Positions 41,498-49,661 of a stretch of 49,681 bases of DNA are shown piece after piece. Source of the DNA: Kiritimatiellia bacterium. Its GTDB lineage: Bacteria > Verrucomicrobiota > Kiritimatiellia > RFP12 > UBA1067. The position numbers and the translations under genes were made by a program. The stretch spans positions 1 to 49,681 of the forward strand of contig JAFXIL010000176.1 in assembly GCA_017563185.1 (NCBI GenBank), read 5' to 3'. The stretch's first letter is position 1. Each line of letters starts with the position of its first letter. The notes under the pieces are model-generated. The model saw nothing but the letters and a program-made list of their open reading frames with translations, made no database searches and was not told where the DNA came from.

Positions 41498-42880
41498 ATG
41501 ACGCAAAAAGCAGATGGCGTAAATTCGCATGTACAAATTTACGAAGGTGGGATCGTGTCGGCGGCAAGGCCGAAACGAGGCGTGTGGAGCAGCGTAGCGC
41601 GGAGAATGCTTGCAGCGTTCTGTGCGTTTGCGTCGCTGTCTTCGCTGGCCGGCGAGAAGTCGGCGAGATCGCAGCTGGCCGCGGCAAGCGCGGCGCTTGC
41701 GATGGCGGAGAATGCCGTCGGCATTTCCATCGACGGCGTGCGGCAGAAATGGCCGTGGAGCGACAAGGTCGAAATCACGTACACAGTGACAGGCGGCAAC
41801 GGCTGCTTCGACACCAGGGTGGGCAGGGTGCGAATCAAGAGCGTCGTCAACGGAATAGAACACGTTGCCTACGACGGCATTTCCAGCCCCGGGCAGCACA
41901 CCGTCACATGGGCGAATCCTCCACAGGGCGTGAAATGCGACAACTGCAAGACGTCTGCTGAGCTGTTTCTCTCCGATCCCGTTCCTTCTGGCAACGACTA
42001 CATGATCGTCGATCTCGTGACTGGCGCCGTCACCTACGAAGGACTTTTCGTGCCGAACGCGAAGTTCGCCTCCTTCACGGGGCAGCAGATGTCCAACGCT
42101 CGCTACAACGCCGACAAGTACAAGACTACCCACATGGTTCTGCGCAAGATTCCCAAGGGCGCCTACAAGGCGAAGCGGGGAACAGGGGCGTTCAAGAGCT
42201 GGACGACCGACAAGGACTACTACATCGGAATCTTCTGCTGGACGACGGCGCAGTACGGGCACGTGATCAAGCGGACGAATGGTCAGGACGCCACCGCCTG
42301 GGCGGATTACAGCCTGAGATCCCGTAGATGGATACCTCGCGACATCCGTGGAAATACCGTTCCATCGGGAAAGATCGCAAAATATCCCGGAGCTGATGCC
42401 GCAATCGACGCGAAGAAATGGCGTCCGCTTGAACTCCTCAATGCGAAGACGGGAATGAACTTCGACGTTCCCACCGAGCTTATGCACGAGATCGCCTGCC
42501 GCGCCGGCACCACGACCACGTATTTCTGGGGAGACGACGCGTCGCTTGCCCCGCAATACGCAGTCTATGGGATTTCAGGACGCAGCACCGATTCGCAGTA
42601 TGCCGATCCGCCCGGCACGAGGGCGCCAAACGCCTGGGGGCTTTACGACATGGTCGGCAACGACTGGCAGTGGTGCAGAACGTATGCGGGCGAAGGCGAG
42701 CCGCCAGATGTGTTCACGCCGGGCGCGGGAGCGTCCGATCAATGGTACGTGCGCGGGGAGAACATCTACCCGTCCGACCCGAGCCGATTGACTTGCGACG
42801 TGCGAAGTTCCGCGTCCACTGGCAGCGGCGTGGGATACAGCTTCCGCGCGGCGTACATCGTGCCCAATGCGGACAGGTGA
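41498..42880 (+). CDS. Secreted SUMF1-fold (FGE-sulfatase domain) protein
   Basis: The product has up to 460 residues. GGGAGG lies 9 nt before ATG 41498, but an in-frame GTG at 41555 behind AAGGTGGG would give a more normal signal peptide (ending near SSLAGEK). Its N-terminal beta domain (about 75-160; WPWSDKVEITYTVTGG, YMIVDLVTGAVTYEG) also occurs in the protein at 46242. The C-terminal half follows the formylglycine-generating-enzyme/SUMF1 pattern: MVLRKIPKGAYK, PTELMHEIACRAGT, NAWGLYDMVGNDWQWC. The paired active-site cysteines of true FGE are not present, so it is probably a binding or structural member rather than a sulfatase activator. Confidence 0.72.
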   Translation: MTQKADGVNSHVQIYEGGIVSAARPKRGVWSSVARRMLAAFCAFASLSSLAGEKSARSQLAAASAALAMAENAVGISIDGVRQKWPWSDKVEITYTVTGGNGCFDTRVGRVRIKSVVNGIEHVAYDGISSPGQHTVTWANPPQGVKCDNCKTSAELFLSDPVPSGNDYMIVDLVTGAVTYEGLFVPNAKFASFTGQQMSNARYNADKYKTTHMVLRKIPKGAYKAKRGTGAFKSWTTDKDYYIGIFCWTTAQYGHVIKRTNGQDATAWADYSLRSRRWIPRDIRGNTVPSGKIAKYPGADAAIDAKKWRPLELLNAKTGMNFDVPTELMHEIACRAGTTTTYFWGDDASLAPQYAVYGISGRSTDSQYADPPGTRAPNAWGLYDMVGNDWQWCRTYAGEGEPPDVFTPGAGASDQWYVRGENIYPSDPSRLTCDVRSSASTGSGVGYSFRAAYIVPNADR

Positions 42881-42917
42881 TCGGCAATTGACGTAGATTG
42901 AAGGAGGCTAAGAGACA

Positions 42918-44474
42918 ATGACGGACAAGATGTTCAAGGTGGCGGTGGTCGCCGTCGGAATTATGACCGGCATTGTTTACGCGGCGGCTGATGCGCCGAC
43001 GCCCGGTGGAACGTGGAAGATCGTCTACTCTTCGGCCGAAGGGCCGCAGGGACGCGCCCTCGAAGTGCTGACCGAGCGCATCGGCTTCCACCTTCTGCGC
43101 GAACGGCACCTTGCGATTCCGCTTGTGCTGCCGATCGAGCAGGACGGCGGCGAGCCGGTGAAGGGCAAGCGCGACATGGTCGTGGTCGGGCGCGTGCAGG
43201 AGAACGCCACGCTGCGCAAGTATCTCGGGAAGGACGCCGAGAAGCTCGTGCCGAAGGGCGGCTATCTCATCCGCACGCTGCACGACGGCGCGCACGACGT
43301 GGCGCTGCTCGCGGGCGACACGCCGGAAGCTGTCCTCTGGGCCGCGTTCGACTTCCTCGACGTGCAGGTGCCGATGATGGAGGGCGCGCTCGCCGCGCCG
43401 CGCGGACGCTATCCCGGCACGTTCTTCCGCGCCAACAAGCGCGACCTCGCGAAGTTCGACAACGCGAAGGAGAAGCGCATCCCAGTGCGCAGCATCGCCT
43501 GCGCGCCGCAGACGCCCGTGCGCAGCGTGTTCTCGTGGGGACACGAGATGGACGACTACCGCGCAACGTTCCGCGAAATGGCGCGTGCGCGCTTCAACCG
43601 CATCATCATCTGGAACAACCAGCGCGTAATCAACGCGCGCGACGTGGTGGAGGAGGCGCATTCATGGGGCATCAAGGTGTTCTGGGGCTTCGCGTGGGGG
43701 TGGTCGCTCCACTGCGACAAGGCGGACGTCCACAACATCGGAAAGATGTCCGACGCCATCATCGACGAATGGCACCGCATCTGGAAGCCGATGGGCGGCG
43801 ACGGCATCTACTTCCAGAGCTTCACCGAGACGGACCGCCAGGAGATTGCGGGGCGCTCCATCGCGGAGGCTGTGGTCGAGCTTGTCAACATGACAGCGAA
43901 GCGCATCCATGCTGAGGCGCCGGAGACGGACATCGTGTTCGGTCTCCACTCGAACTCGATCAAGAAGCCCGGCGCGACGGACTTCATCGCGAAGACCGAT
44001 CCCTCGCTTGAGATCCTGTGGGAGAACTGCGGCGGTTTCCCGTTCTGGGACGGGCAAGGCCGTACCGGCGGGCCGAACAACGAGTTCTGCGAGAAGATTC
44101 TCGCGCTCACGCCGTCAGTCGGCTTCGTGTGGAAGGCGCAGCTGTACCTCGACTGGAAGAACTGGATTGAGCCGGCCGGGCCGTTCATGCTCGGATGCGC
44201 CGGGCGGAGGATGCGGGAGTACCACCAGTCGATCATGCAGCCGATGCAGTGGCAGTTCGACAACGACTGGTTCCAGAACGGCAAGTTCGCGTGGGAGTCG
44301 ATACGCCGCCTGCGCGCCGCGAAGCGTCCGCCGAAGGAGTTCAACGCCGTGCCCTACAACAATCCGCCGTTCGGGTTGGCGACGCTCTGCTCGGCCGAAC
44401 TCTTCTGGAACAGCGACGATCCGTGGGAGAAGATCCTTATGCGCGCCCGCATGAGAGCGTTGCCGGAAAGGTAG
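42918..44474 (+). CDS. Secreted glycoside-hydrolase-like protein (GH20/GH67-type N-domain plus barrel), copy 1
   Basis: The 518-residue product starts at ATG 42918 after AAGGAGG, with a signal peptide ending near YAAAD. The first 150 residues form an alpha/beta domain like the non-catalytic N-domain of GH20/GH67 enzymes (RALEVLTERIGFHLL, then VALLAGDTPEAVLWAAFDFLD). A TIM-barrel-like region follows (about 165-480) with strand-end acidic residues in GIYFQSFTET and LEILWENCGGFPFWD. It is not assignable to a GH family by eye. Its neighbour at 44542 is a clear paralogue, so the pair arose by tandem duplication and probably acts on the same type of extracellular glycan. Confidence 0.6.
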   Translation: MTDKMFKVAVVAVGIMTGIVYAAADAPTPGGTWKIVYSSAEGPQGRALEVLTERIGFHLLRERHLAIPLVLPIEQDGGEPVKGKRDMVVVGRVQENATLRKYLGKDAEKLVPKGGYLIRTLHDGAHDVALLAGDTPEAVLWAAFDFLDVQVPMMEGALAAPRGRYPGTFFRANKRDLAKFDNAKEKRIPVRSIACAPQTPVRSVFSWGHEMDDYRATFREMARARFNRIIIWNNQRVINARDVVEEAHSWGIKVFWGFAWGWSLHCDKADVHNIGKMSDAIIDEWHRIWKPMGGDGIYFQSFTETDRQEIAGRSIAEAVVELVNMTAKRIHAEAPETDIVFGLHSNSIKKPGATDFIAKTDPSLEILWENCGGFPFWDGQGRTGGPNNEFCEKILALTPSVGFVWKAQLYLDWKNWIEPAGPFMLGCAGRRMREYHQSIMQPMQWQFDNDWFQNGKFAWESIRRLRAAKRPPKEFNAVPYNNPPFGLATLCSAELFWNSDDPWEKILMRARMRALPER

Positions 44475-44541
44475 TCCGTCGAGGATGACGAATGCGTAAT
44501 CGGCTTTAAGATCAAAACAACCTAGCACAAGGAAAAGAAAA

Positions 44542-46119
44542 ATGACAAAGGCTAACAAGATGTTGAGAACGGCTACGGCGATGTTTGTCTCCGCGGCCAC
44601 AGGGCTGGCGGCCGCGCAGGCAGACGCCGTTTCGCAGACTGTCACACATTCGCTCAACACGGCGTCGGCGCCGTCGCTGGGCGAAAAGTTCCCCGCGACG
44701 ATGCGAGGCGGCACGTGGAAGGTGATCTACTCGTCGGCGGAAGGGCCGGAAGGTCGGGCCCTCGAAGTGCTCACCAAGCGAGCAGGGACGTATTTCCTGC
44801 GCGAAGCGCACTTCGCGACTCCGTTCGTGCTTCCGCTAGAAAAGGACGGCGGCGAAATAGTCGATACGAAGCGGGACGCGTTCGTGATCGGCGTGCCGGA
44901 GAAGAACGCGACGCTTAGGGCGCTCCTCGGCGAGAAGAAGGTTCCCGCCGGCGGATATTTTATCAAGACGATGCGCCGGAACGGGCGGAACGTCGTCGCC
45001 ATCGCCGGCGACAATCCGTCAGCCGTTCTCTGGGGCGTGTTCGACTTTCTCGACGTGGTCATGCCCGACCTGGAGGCTCGGCTGAGAGACGCCCACGGCT
45101 GCTACCCCGGCACGTTCTTCAGGGCGGCGAATATCCCGCCCTGCGAATACGCCACCGCGCCAGAGACGCCGGTGCGGAGCGCCTGGACGTGGGGGCACGT
45201 CATCAACGACTACAACGCGTCGTTCCGAGAAATGGCCCGGGCCCGCTTCAACCGCGCGATCATCTGGAACGATCGGCAGATCGTGAACGCAAAGCAGGTG
45301 GTCGAGTGCGCCCACAGCTGGGGCATAAAGGTGTATTGGGGATTTCACTGGGGCTGGGGAATCGAGTTCAACGACCTGAGCAAGCTCGACGCGCTCTCCG
45401 ACTCCATCGTGGACGAATGGCGGCGCATCTGGAGGCCGATGGGCGGCGACGGCATATACTTCCAGAGCTTCACGGAGACGAGCGCGCAGGAGATGGGCGG
45501 GCGTCTGATCGCCGACATCGTGACGGAGCTCGTGAACAAGACGACGAAGAAGATCCGCGCCGAGTCGCCTGAGACGGACATCGTCTTCGGCCTGCATGCA
45601 TCGTCCATCCACAAGAAAGGCGCGACGGAGGCGATCGCCAGGACGGATCCGTCCCTTGAGATTCTCTGGGAGGACTGCGGCGCATTCCCGTTCCACGACA
45701 GGGGACTGTCGCCGAAGATGATCAGCTATTGCGACAAGATCCTCGCGCTCACTCCGTCCGTCGGATTCTGCTGGAAGGCGCAGCTCCGCATCGACTGGGG
45801 CCACTTCAGGCGTCCGCTCGCGGGTCCGTTCCTGCTCGGCTGCGCAAGCGAGCAGCTGATCGAACGCGACCGCGCGCTCACGCTGCCGCGTCATGTGCAG
45901 ATCGACGAGTACTGGATCAGGAACGGCAAGTGGGCCTACGACTTCGTGAGGCACGTCCGCGAGGGCAAACACCAGCCGAAGGAATACAGCGCCGTGGCGG
46001 AGTACAATCCGCCGTACAGCTTCGCAACGTTCTGCCAGTCGGAGCTTTTCTGGAGCACGAAGGACTCCTGGGAAGAGCTCATGCGCCGCGCGCGCGCCCG
46101 GGCACGTTCGGAGAAGTAG
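44542..46119 (+). CDS. Secreted glycoside-hydrolase-like protein, copy 2 (paralogue)
   Basis: The 525-residue product has a signal peptide and the same two-domain layout as the 42918 gene. Shared blocks include GGTWK.IYSSAEGP.GRALEVLT, SWGIKV.WGF, GGDGIYFQSFTET and DPSLEILWE.CG, and DNA similarity is visible along most of the two genes. Differences cluster before the barrel and near the C-terminus (LARPLAGPFLLGCASEQL region), as expected after divergence in substrate range. The two genes are 67 bp apart and co-directional. ATG 44542 follows AAGGAAAAG. No terminator is seen between them. Confidence 0.6.
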   Translation: MTKANKMLRTATAMFVSAATGLAAAQADAVSQTVTHSLNTASAPSLGEKFPATMRGGTWKVIYSSAEGPEGRALEVLTKRAGTYFLREAHFATPFVLPLEKDGGEIVDTKRDAFVIGVPEKNATLRALLGEKKVPAGGYFIKTMRRNGRNVVAIAGDNPSAVLWGVFDFLDVVMPDLEARLRDAHGCYPGTFFRAANIPPCEYATAPETPVRSAWTWGHVINDYNASFREMARARFNRAIIWNDRQIVNAKQVVECAHSWGIKVYWGFHWGWGIEFNDLSKLDALSDSIVDEWRRIWRPMGGDGIYFQSFTETSAQEMGGRLIADIVTELVNKTTKKIRAESPETDIVFGLHASSIHKKGATEAIARTDPSLEILWEDCGAFPFHDRGLSPKMISYCDKILALTPSVGFCWKAQLRIDWGHFRRPLAGPFLLGCASEQLIERDRALTLPRHVQIDEYWIRNGKWAYDFVRHVREGKHQPKEYSAVAEYNPPYSFATFCQSELFWSTKDSWEELMRRARARARSEK

Positions 46120-46225
46120 GCGGCGCCGCTGCTGTACCGGGGGCGAGTGCCTAGACCGTGATTCACGGCTCAATGCCCGCGGCGTGGCGAATTGCCTTAA
46201 AACCGTTGCGGCGGATGGGAGAATA

Positions 46226-46234
46226 TGGTATCAT
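46226..46234 (+). promoter_or_regulatory. Extended -10 promoter (TGG-TATCAT)
   Basis: TGG-TATCAT at 46226-46234, only 7 nt before ATG 46242, with no Shine-Dalgarno: predicted leaderless. Confidence 0.6.
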
Positions 46235-46241
46235 TCCGGGC

Positions 46242-48077
46242 ATGAGAACAACCGCACTCGCTGTCATCTTCGTGATGCTGGGCTGCGCTTCCACCGCATT
46301 CGCCGCAGAAACGCCCACGGCAAGAGCAGTGGCGGCGACGGCTGTGGCGCGTGCGCCCTGGGACGGCTTTGTGGACGTTGACGTGACGGTGTACGTTCCC
46401 GTATCCGGCACCACAGCCGCAATCTCGCTTTCCGCCACTGACGGCGCACGCTCCTTCGAGGCGGCGACTCTCGAGGGCGAAACCGTTGCAACGACATCCG
46501 GCGTCTACCGCGTTAGCTGGAACGTGGCCGCCGACTATCCCGACCTATACGCGCCTTCGTTCACGGTCGCCGCGACGGCGAGCGTAGTCTCTTTCGTTCC
46601 GGACGCGCTGAGCGGCGACTACATGGTGATGGATCTTTCCGGCGGAACGGGCGCGGCGGCGTATCCCGTCGCGTATCTCACCGAGGTCCCGGAGGGCGGA
46701 TGGAGCGAAGAGCACCGCACTTCGAAGCTCGTTCTGCGCAAGATTCCGAAAGGCTCGTTCACGATGGGCGTGCGCGCCACGGACTGGCCGAACGCGCAGG
46801 ACCAGAATCTGCACGAAGTGTCCTTCACGAACGCGATGTGGGCGGGCGTCTTCGAAGTCACGCAGCGGCAGTGGGAGCTCGTAAAGGGCAACAATCCTAG
46901 CCTATTCACCAGAGCTGAGTTCTACATGTCGCGTCCGGTCGAGCGCGTGAACTACAACGCAATCCGCGGCGCTGCTCTCGGCGCGCATTGGCCGTCCGAC
47001 GCGTCTGTGGACGCCGATTCATTCATCGGCCTTCTACGTGCGAAGTCGGGTCTGGAGAGCCTCGACCTGCCTACCGAGGCCCAGTGGGAGTACGCCTGCC
47101 GCGCCGGAACCGAGACCGCTCTCAACAACGGATACAATCTCACGAACAACTACAGCGACGCCTCTCTTGATCTCGTGGCGCGCTACGGCGTCACGGGAAG
47201 CAGCTCTTCCGATCTTTCGAAGGGCACGGCTAGAGCGGGAACGTTCGCACCGAACGCATGGGGGCTCTACGACATGCACGGCAACGTGTGGGAATGGTGC
47301 CTCGACTGGTACGAGAATTCTCCGGGTCTTGGCATGGAGACGGTGATAGACCCTCGCGGACCTGCCGCTGGAGGCTACAGGGTGTTGCGCGGAGGCGGTT
47401 GGATGAGTGGCTTGGAAAGCGCGCGAAGGTCGACGCACGAGTGCGCTAGCGGCTACCGTGGTGAAAGAGCAAGCGCAGTTGTGAGCAGCGGCAGCACGTA
47501 TTACGGGCTGCGCGTGTTCGGCAGGGTGCCTGATGCGCCGGAGTGGGAGGGTGCGGTCGAGGGGTCGGGCGTGGCGGCGCCGATAGAGTACGACGGGCGG
47601 ATAATCGTTACGCTCGCGGAGGCTGCTGACGCGCCGGCGCTCGAGTTTACGACGGGCGGCTACAACGGCGTGGAGTGGGCGGCCACGAACGACGTGAAGC
47701 GCATCGGAACCCATTCGGCGTGCAGTTGCTCCCCTGGCACGGTGCGCGACGAGAACGTCTCGACGTGGATGGAGACGTGCGTGAAGGGGGCGGGCACGCT
47801 CTCGTTCTGGTGGAAGGTGTCGTGCGAAAAGGACGATTCGGGGAGAATGGAGTATGACCGGCTGATGTTCTTCACTAACGGAGTGGAGGTGGCGCGCATA
47901 GACGGCGAGACGCCGTGGGCGCGCGTGACGGTGGATTTCTGCGGGAAGGGTCCGCACACGGCGCGCTGGGAGTTCTTGAAGGACGACTATGAGCCGCGCG
48001 AGGCCGATTTCGCCGACTGCGGCTGGGTGGACGGCGTGACGTGGGCGCCGCGCGGACTCGTGTTCGTGGTGCGATAG
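46242..48077 (+). CDS. Secreted SUMF1-fold protein with C-terminal beta-sandwich domain
   Basis: The 611-residue product begins MRTTALAVIFVMLGCASTAF, a signal peptide; cleavage near AFAAE is more likely than lipoprotein processing because the lipobox (MLGC) is poor. An N-terminal beta domain (about 25-150; APWDGFVDVDVTVYVPVSGT, YMVMDLSGGTGAAAYPVAYL) precedes an FGE/SUMF1 domain: LRKIPKGSFTMGV, LPTEAQWEYACRAGTE, NAWGLYDMHGNVWEWC, RVLRGGGWMSG. The Cys pair of catalytic FGE is absent. A C-terminal domain (about 460-611; SFWWKVSCEKDDSGRMEYD, FFTNGVEVARIDGE) resembles LamG/MAM folds that end many surface proteins of this type. Confidence 0.72.
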   Translation: MRTTALAVIFVMLGCASTAFAAETPTARAVAATAVARAPWDGFVDVDVTVYVPVSGTTAAISLSATDGARSFEAATLEGETVATTSGVYRVSWNVAADYPDLYAPSFTVAATASVVSFVPDALSGDYMVMDLSGGTGAAAYPVAYLTEVPEGGWSEEHRTSKLVLRKIPKGSFTMGVRATDWPNAQDQNLHEVSFTNAMWAGVFEVTQRQWELVKGNNPSLFTRAEFYMSRPVERVNYNAIRGAALGAHWPSDASVDADSFIGLLRAKSGLESLDLPTEAQWEYACRAGTETALNNGYNLTNNYSDASLDLVARYGVTGSSSSDLSKGTARAGTFAPNAWGLYDMHGNVWEWCLDWYENSPGLGMETVIDPRGPAAGGYRVLRGGGWMSGLESARRSTHECASGYRGERASAVVSSGSTYYGLRVFGRVPDAPEWEGAVEGSGVAAPIEYDGRIIVTLAEAADAPALEFTTGGYNGVEWAATNDVKRIGTHSACSCSPGTVRDENVSTWMETCVKGAGTLSFWWKVSCEKDDSGRMEYDRLMFFTNGVEVARIDGETPWARVTVDFCGKGPHTARWEFLKDDYEPREADFADCGWVDGVTWAPRGLVFVVR

Positions 48078-48094
48078 CGCGCGGAGGGCGTAAG

Positions 48095-48835
48095 GTGAGC
48101 AAGGTCTGCTGCATATCGGTGGTGCGCGATTTCGCGATGTACGAGAGGTGCGTGAAGTCGAACCCGCTCCTCGCCGGATGCGGACTCTGCACGATCGACA
48201 ACCGCGGCAGGAACGACGGCGTGCCGGCGTGCTACAACCGCTTCCTCGATTCGCGTAGCGAAGATGAAGATGCGTGGTACGTGTTCTGCCACGAGGACTT
48301 CCAGATGATGGAGCCGCTTGCGCCGAGGCTTGAGAAGCTCGACACGGAGGCGCTGTGGGGGCCGATCGGCGCCGTCACGCGCGTGCGATTCGGGGTGTAC
48401 CACCAGTGGCGGCTTGTGGGGAGCGTGGAGGAGTGCCGCAAGGACGGCACGGGCCTTAGGCGCGTGGGCGAGGCGGCGGAAGAGGGCGCCGTGGTGGAGA
48501 CGTTTGACTGCCAGTGTCTCATCGCGCATTCCTCGCTTGTGCGGCGCCATGCGCTGCGGTTCGACGAGGCGCTCACATTCGATCTATACGCCGAGGAGTT
48601 CTGCATGGCGGCGAAGGAGAAGGCGGAAATCGCGTCGCGCATTCTGCCGCTCGCGGCGCGGCATTGGAGCGGAGGGAGCGTGCAGGAACGCTACTACGCG
48701 CAGGAGGCGCATGTGAACGCCAAGTATCCGAAGTCGTGCTACACAGGAACGTCGTCCCTCATGCTGGGCGGCAATCCGCCGTTCTTCCGCCGCGTGACGG
48801 TGGCGCTCAAGCGATTGCTGCGCAGCGGCAATTAG
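48095..48835 (+). CDS. Putative glycosyltransferase (GT-A-like)
   Basis: The 246-residue protein starts at GTG 48095, with GGAGGG 6 nt upstream, shortly after the SUMF1-fold gene. It has no signal peptide. The order VSKVCCISVVRDFAMYERC, DNRGRNDGVPACYNRFLD, WYVFCHEDFQMMEPL and LWGPIG matches small GT-A-like proteins in which the acidic residues after FCHEDF act as the nucleotide-sugar/metal site. No membrane segment is seen, so it would act in the cytoplasm. The substrate is unknown, and it is not adjacent to the polysaccharide cluster. Confidence 0.55.
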   Translation: MSKVCCISVVRDFAMYERCVKSNPLLAGCGLCTIDNRGRNDGVPACYNRFLDSRSEDEDAWYVFCHEDFQMMEPLAPRLEKLDTEALWGPIGAVTRVRFGVYHQWRLVGSVEECRKDGTGLRRVGEAAEEGAVVETFDCQCLIAHSSLVRRHALRFDEALTFDLYAEEFCMAAKEKAEIASRILPLAARHWSGGSVQERYYAQEAHVNAKYPKSCYTGTSSLMLGGNPPFFRRVTVALKRLLRSGN

Positions 48836-48905
48836 GCGCTGACGCGCCCGTGCGCAAATTTCACGGAAAAAGTCTGCGGCTTTTCACGAAGCGACGGCGC
48901 GGATA

Positions 48906-48914
48906 TGGGATAAT
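48906..48914 (+). promoter_or_regulatory. Extended -10 promoter (TGG-GATAAT)
   Basis: TGG-GATAAT at 48906-48914 lies 6 nt before ATG 48921 with no Shine-Dalgarno, the fifth case of a -10 abutting a start codon in this window. Confidence 0.55.
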
Positions 48915-48920
48915 ACCACC

Positions 48921-49457
48921 ATGAAAACACCAGCAATATCCGTTGCCGCCGTGGCGGCGTTCGCCGCGTTGGCGGCATTTGGCTCGCGCCATGCGGGGAA
49001 TCCCGCGTATCCCACCTACGACGGCCGAGTGATGGCCGGCTACCAGGGGTGGTTCCACAATCGCCAGGGCGGGACGATGTTCAGGGATCCGTCGAACATC
49101 AGGATCGACATTTGGCCCGACGTGTCAGAGTACGAGAAGACGTACCCGACAGGCCTCAAGCTACCGAACGGCGAGGGGGCGCGGTTCTTCTGCAGCGACG
49201 ACGAGTCGACCGTCGAGACGCACTTCCGCTGGATGGAGGAGTACGGGCTTGACGGAGTCTTCCTGCAGCGGTTCTTCGGCGCGGCCACGCGCGAGCCGAA
49301 GGACTCGTCGACGACCGTTCTCCGCCACGCGCTCAAGTCTGCCCAGCGTCATCTCCGCACTCTCTGCTACGACAGGCTCTTCTTCGACGACGACGGCACG
49401 ATTCGCCTGGTGGTCCAGACTCGTCGCGCGCGGCAGCCATTCTGGAAGGGCAAGTGA
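48921..49457 (+). pseudogene. Truncated GH99-like (GH71/GH99 clan type) secreted protein
   Basis: The signal peptide (MKTPAISVAAVAAFAALAAF) leads to a conserved N-terminal block YDGRVMAGYQGWFHN, IDIWPDVSEYEKTYPTG and STVETHFRWMEEYGLDGVFL, characteristic of GH99-like proteins of about 370-400 residues. After LKSAQRHLRTLC the sequence diverges from the family and stops at 49457, so the catalytic half is missing. The break coincides with a direct repeat and a palindromic repeat region downstream, so a rearrangement or an assembly join is likely. Confidence 0.7.
49409..49428 (+). repeat. Direct repeat, left copy, inside the truncated GH99-like gene
   Basis: GGTGGTCCAGACTCGTCGCG here is identical to 49662-49681 at the right edge; flanking bases (ATTCGCC versus ATTCCGCC) are also similar. 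The copies bracket about 250 bp with the stop codon and the palindromic repeat. Confidence 0.8.
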
Positions 49458-49537
49458 CAACTGAACCGCGCGCTGCATGCGGCGGCCGCGCGGCGCGCGT
49501 TGTAGCCTCGTGAGACCTGGAGTTGGAAGTCACGATT

Positions 49538-49608
49538 CGGGGAAGCGGCAATCCTGCCGCTTCTGCATTGGCGCGTCATTGTGAAGCGACAGGAGTGTCG
49601 CTTCCCCG
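49538..49608 (+). repeat. Compound palindrome: two hairpins inside a larger inverted repeat
   Basis: GAAGCGGCA-ATCC-TGCCGCTTC (49542-49563) and GAAGCGACA-GGAG-TGTCGCTTC (49583-49604) are each perfect 9-bp hairpins. The outer arms CGGGGAAGCG (49538-49547) and CGCTTCCCCG (49599-49608) are also complementary. This double-hairpin layout is that of REP/BIME-like elements. A further palindrome GGGGACAGTCCCC lies at 49635-49647. Confidence 0.7.
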
Positions 49609-49661
49609 AAAGGGGCGCGTACACGAAAGCGTGCGGGGACAGTCCCCATCGAATTCCGCCC

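Noticed and set aside
41498-42880. Diversity-generating retroelement target in the SUMF1-fold protein
   Set aside because: The fold is a common DGR target, but no reverse transcriptase, template repeat or variable-region duplicate is visible in the window.
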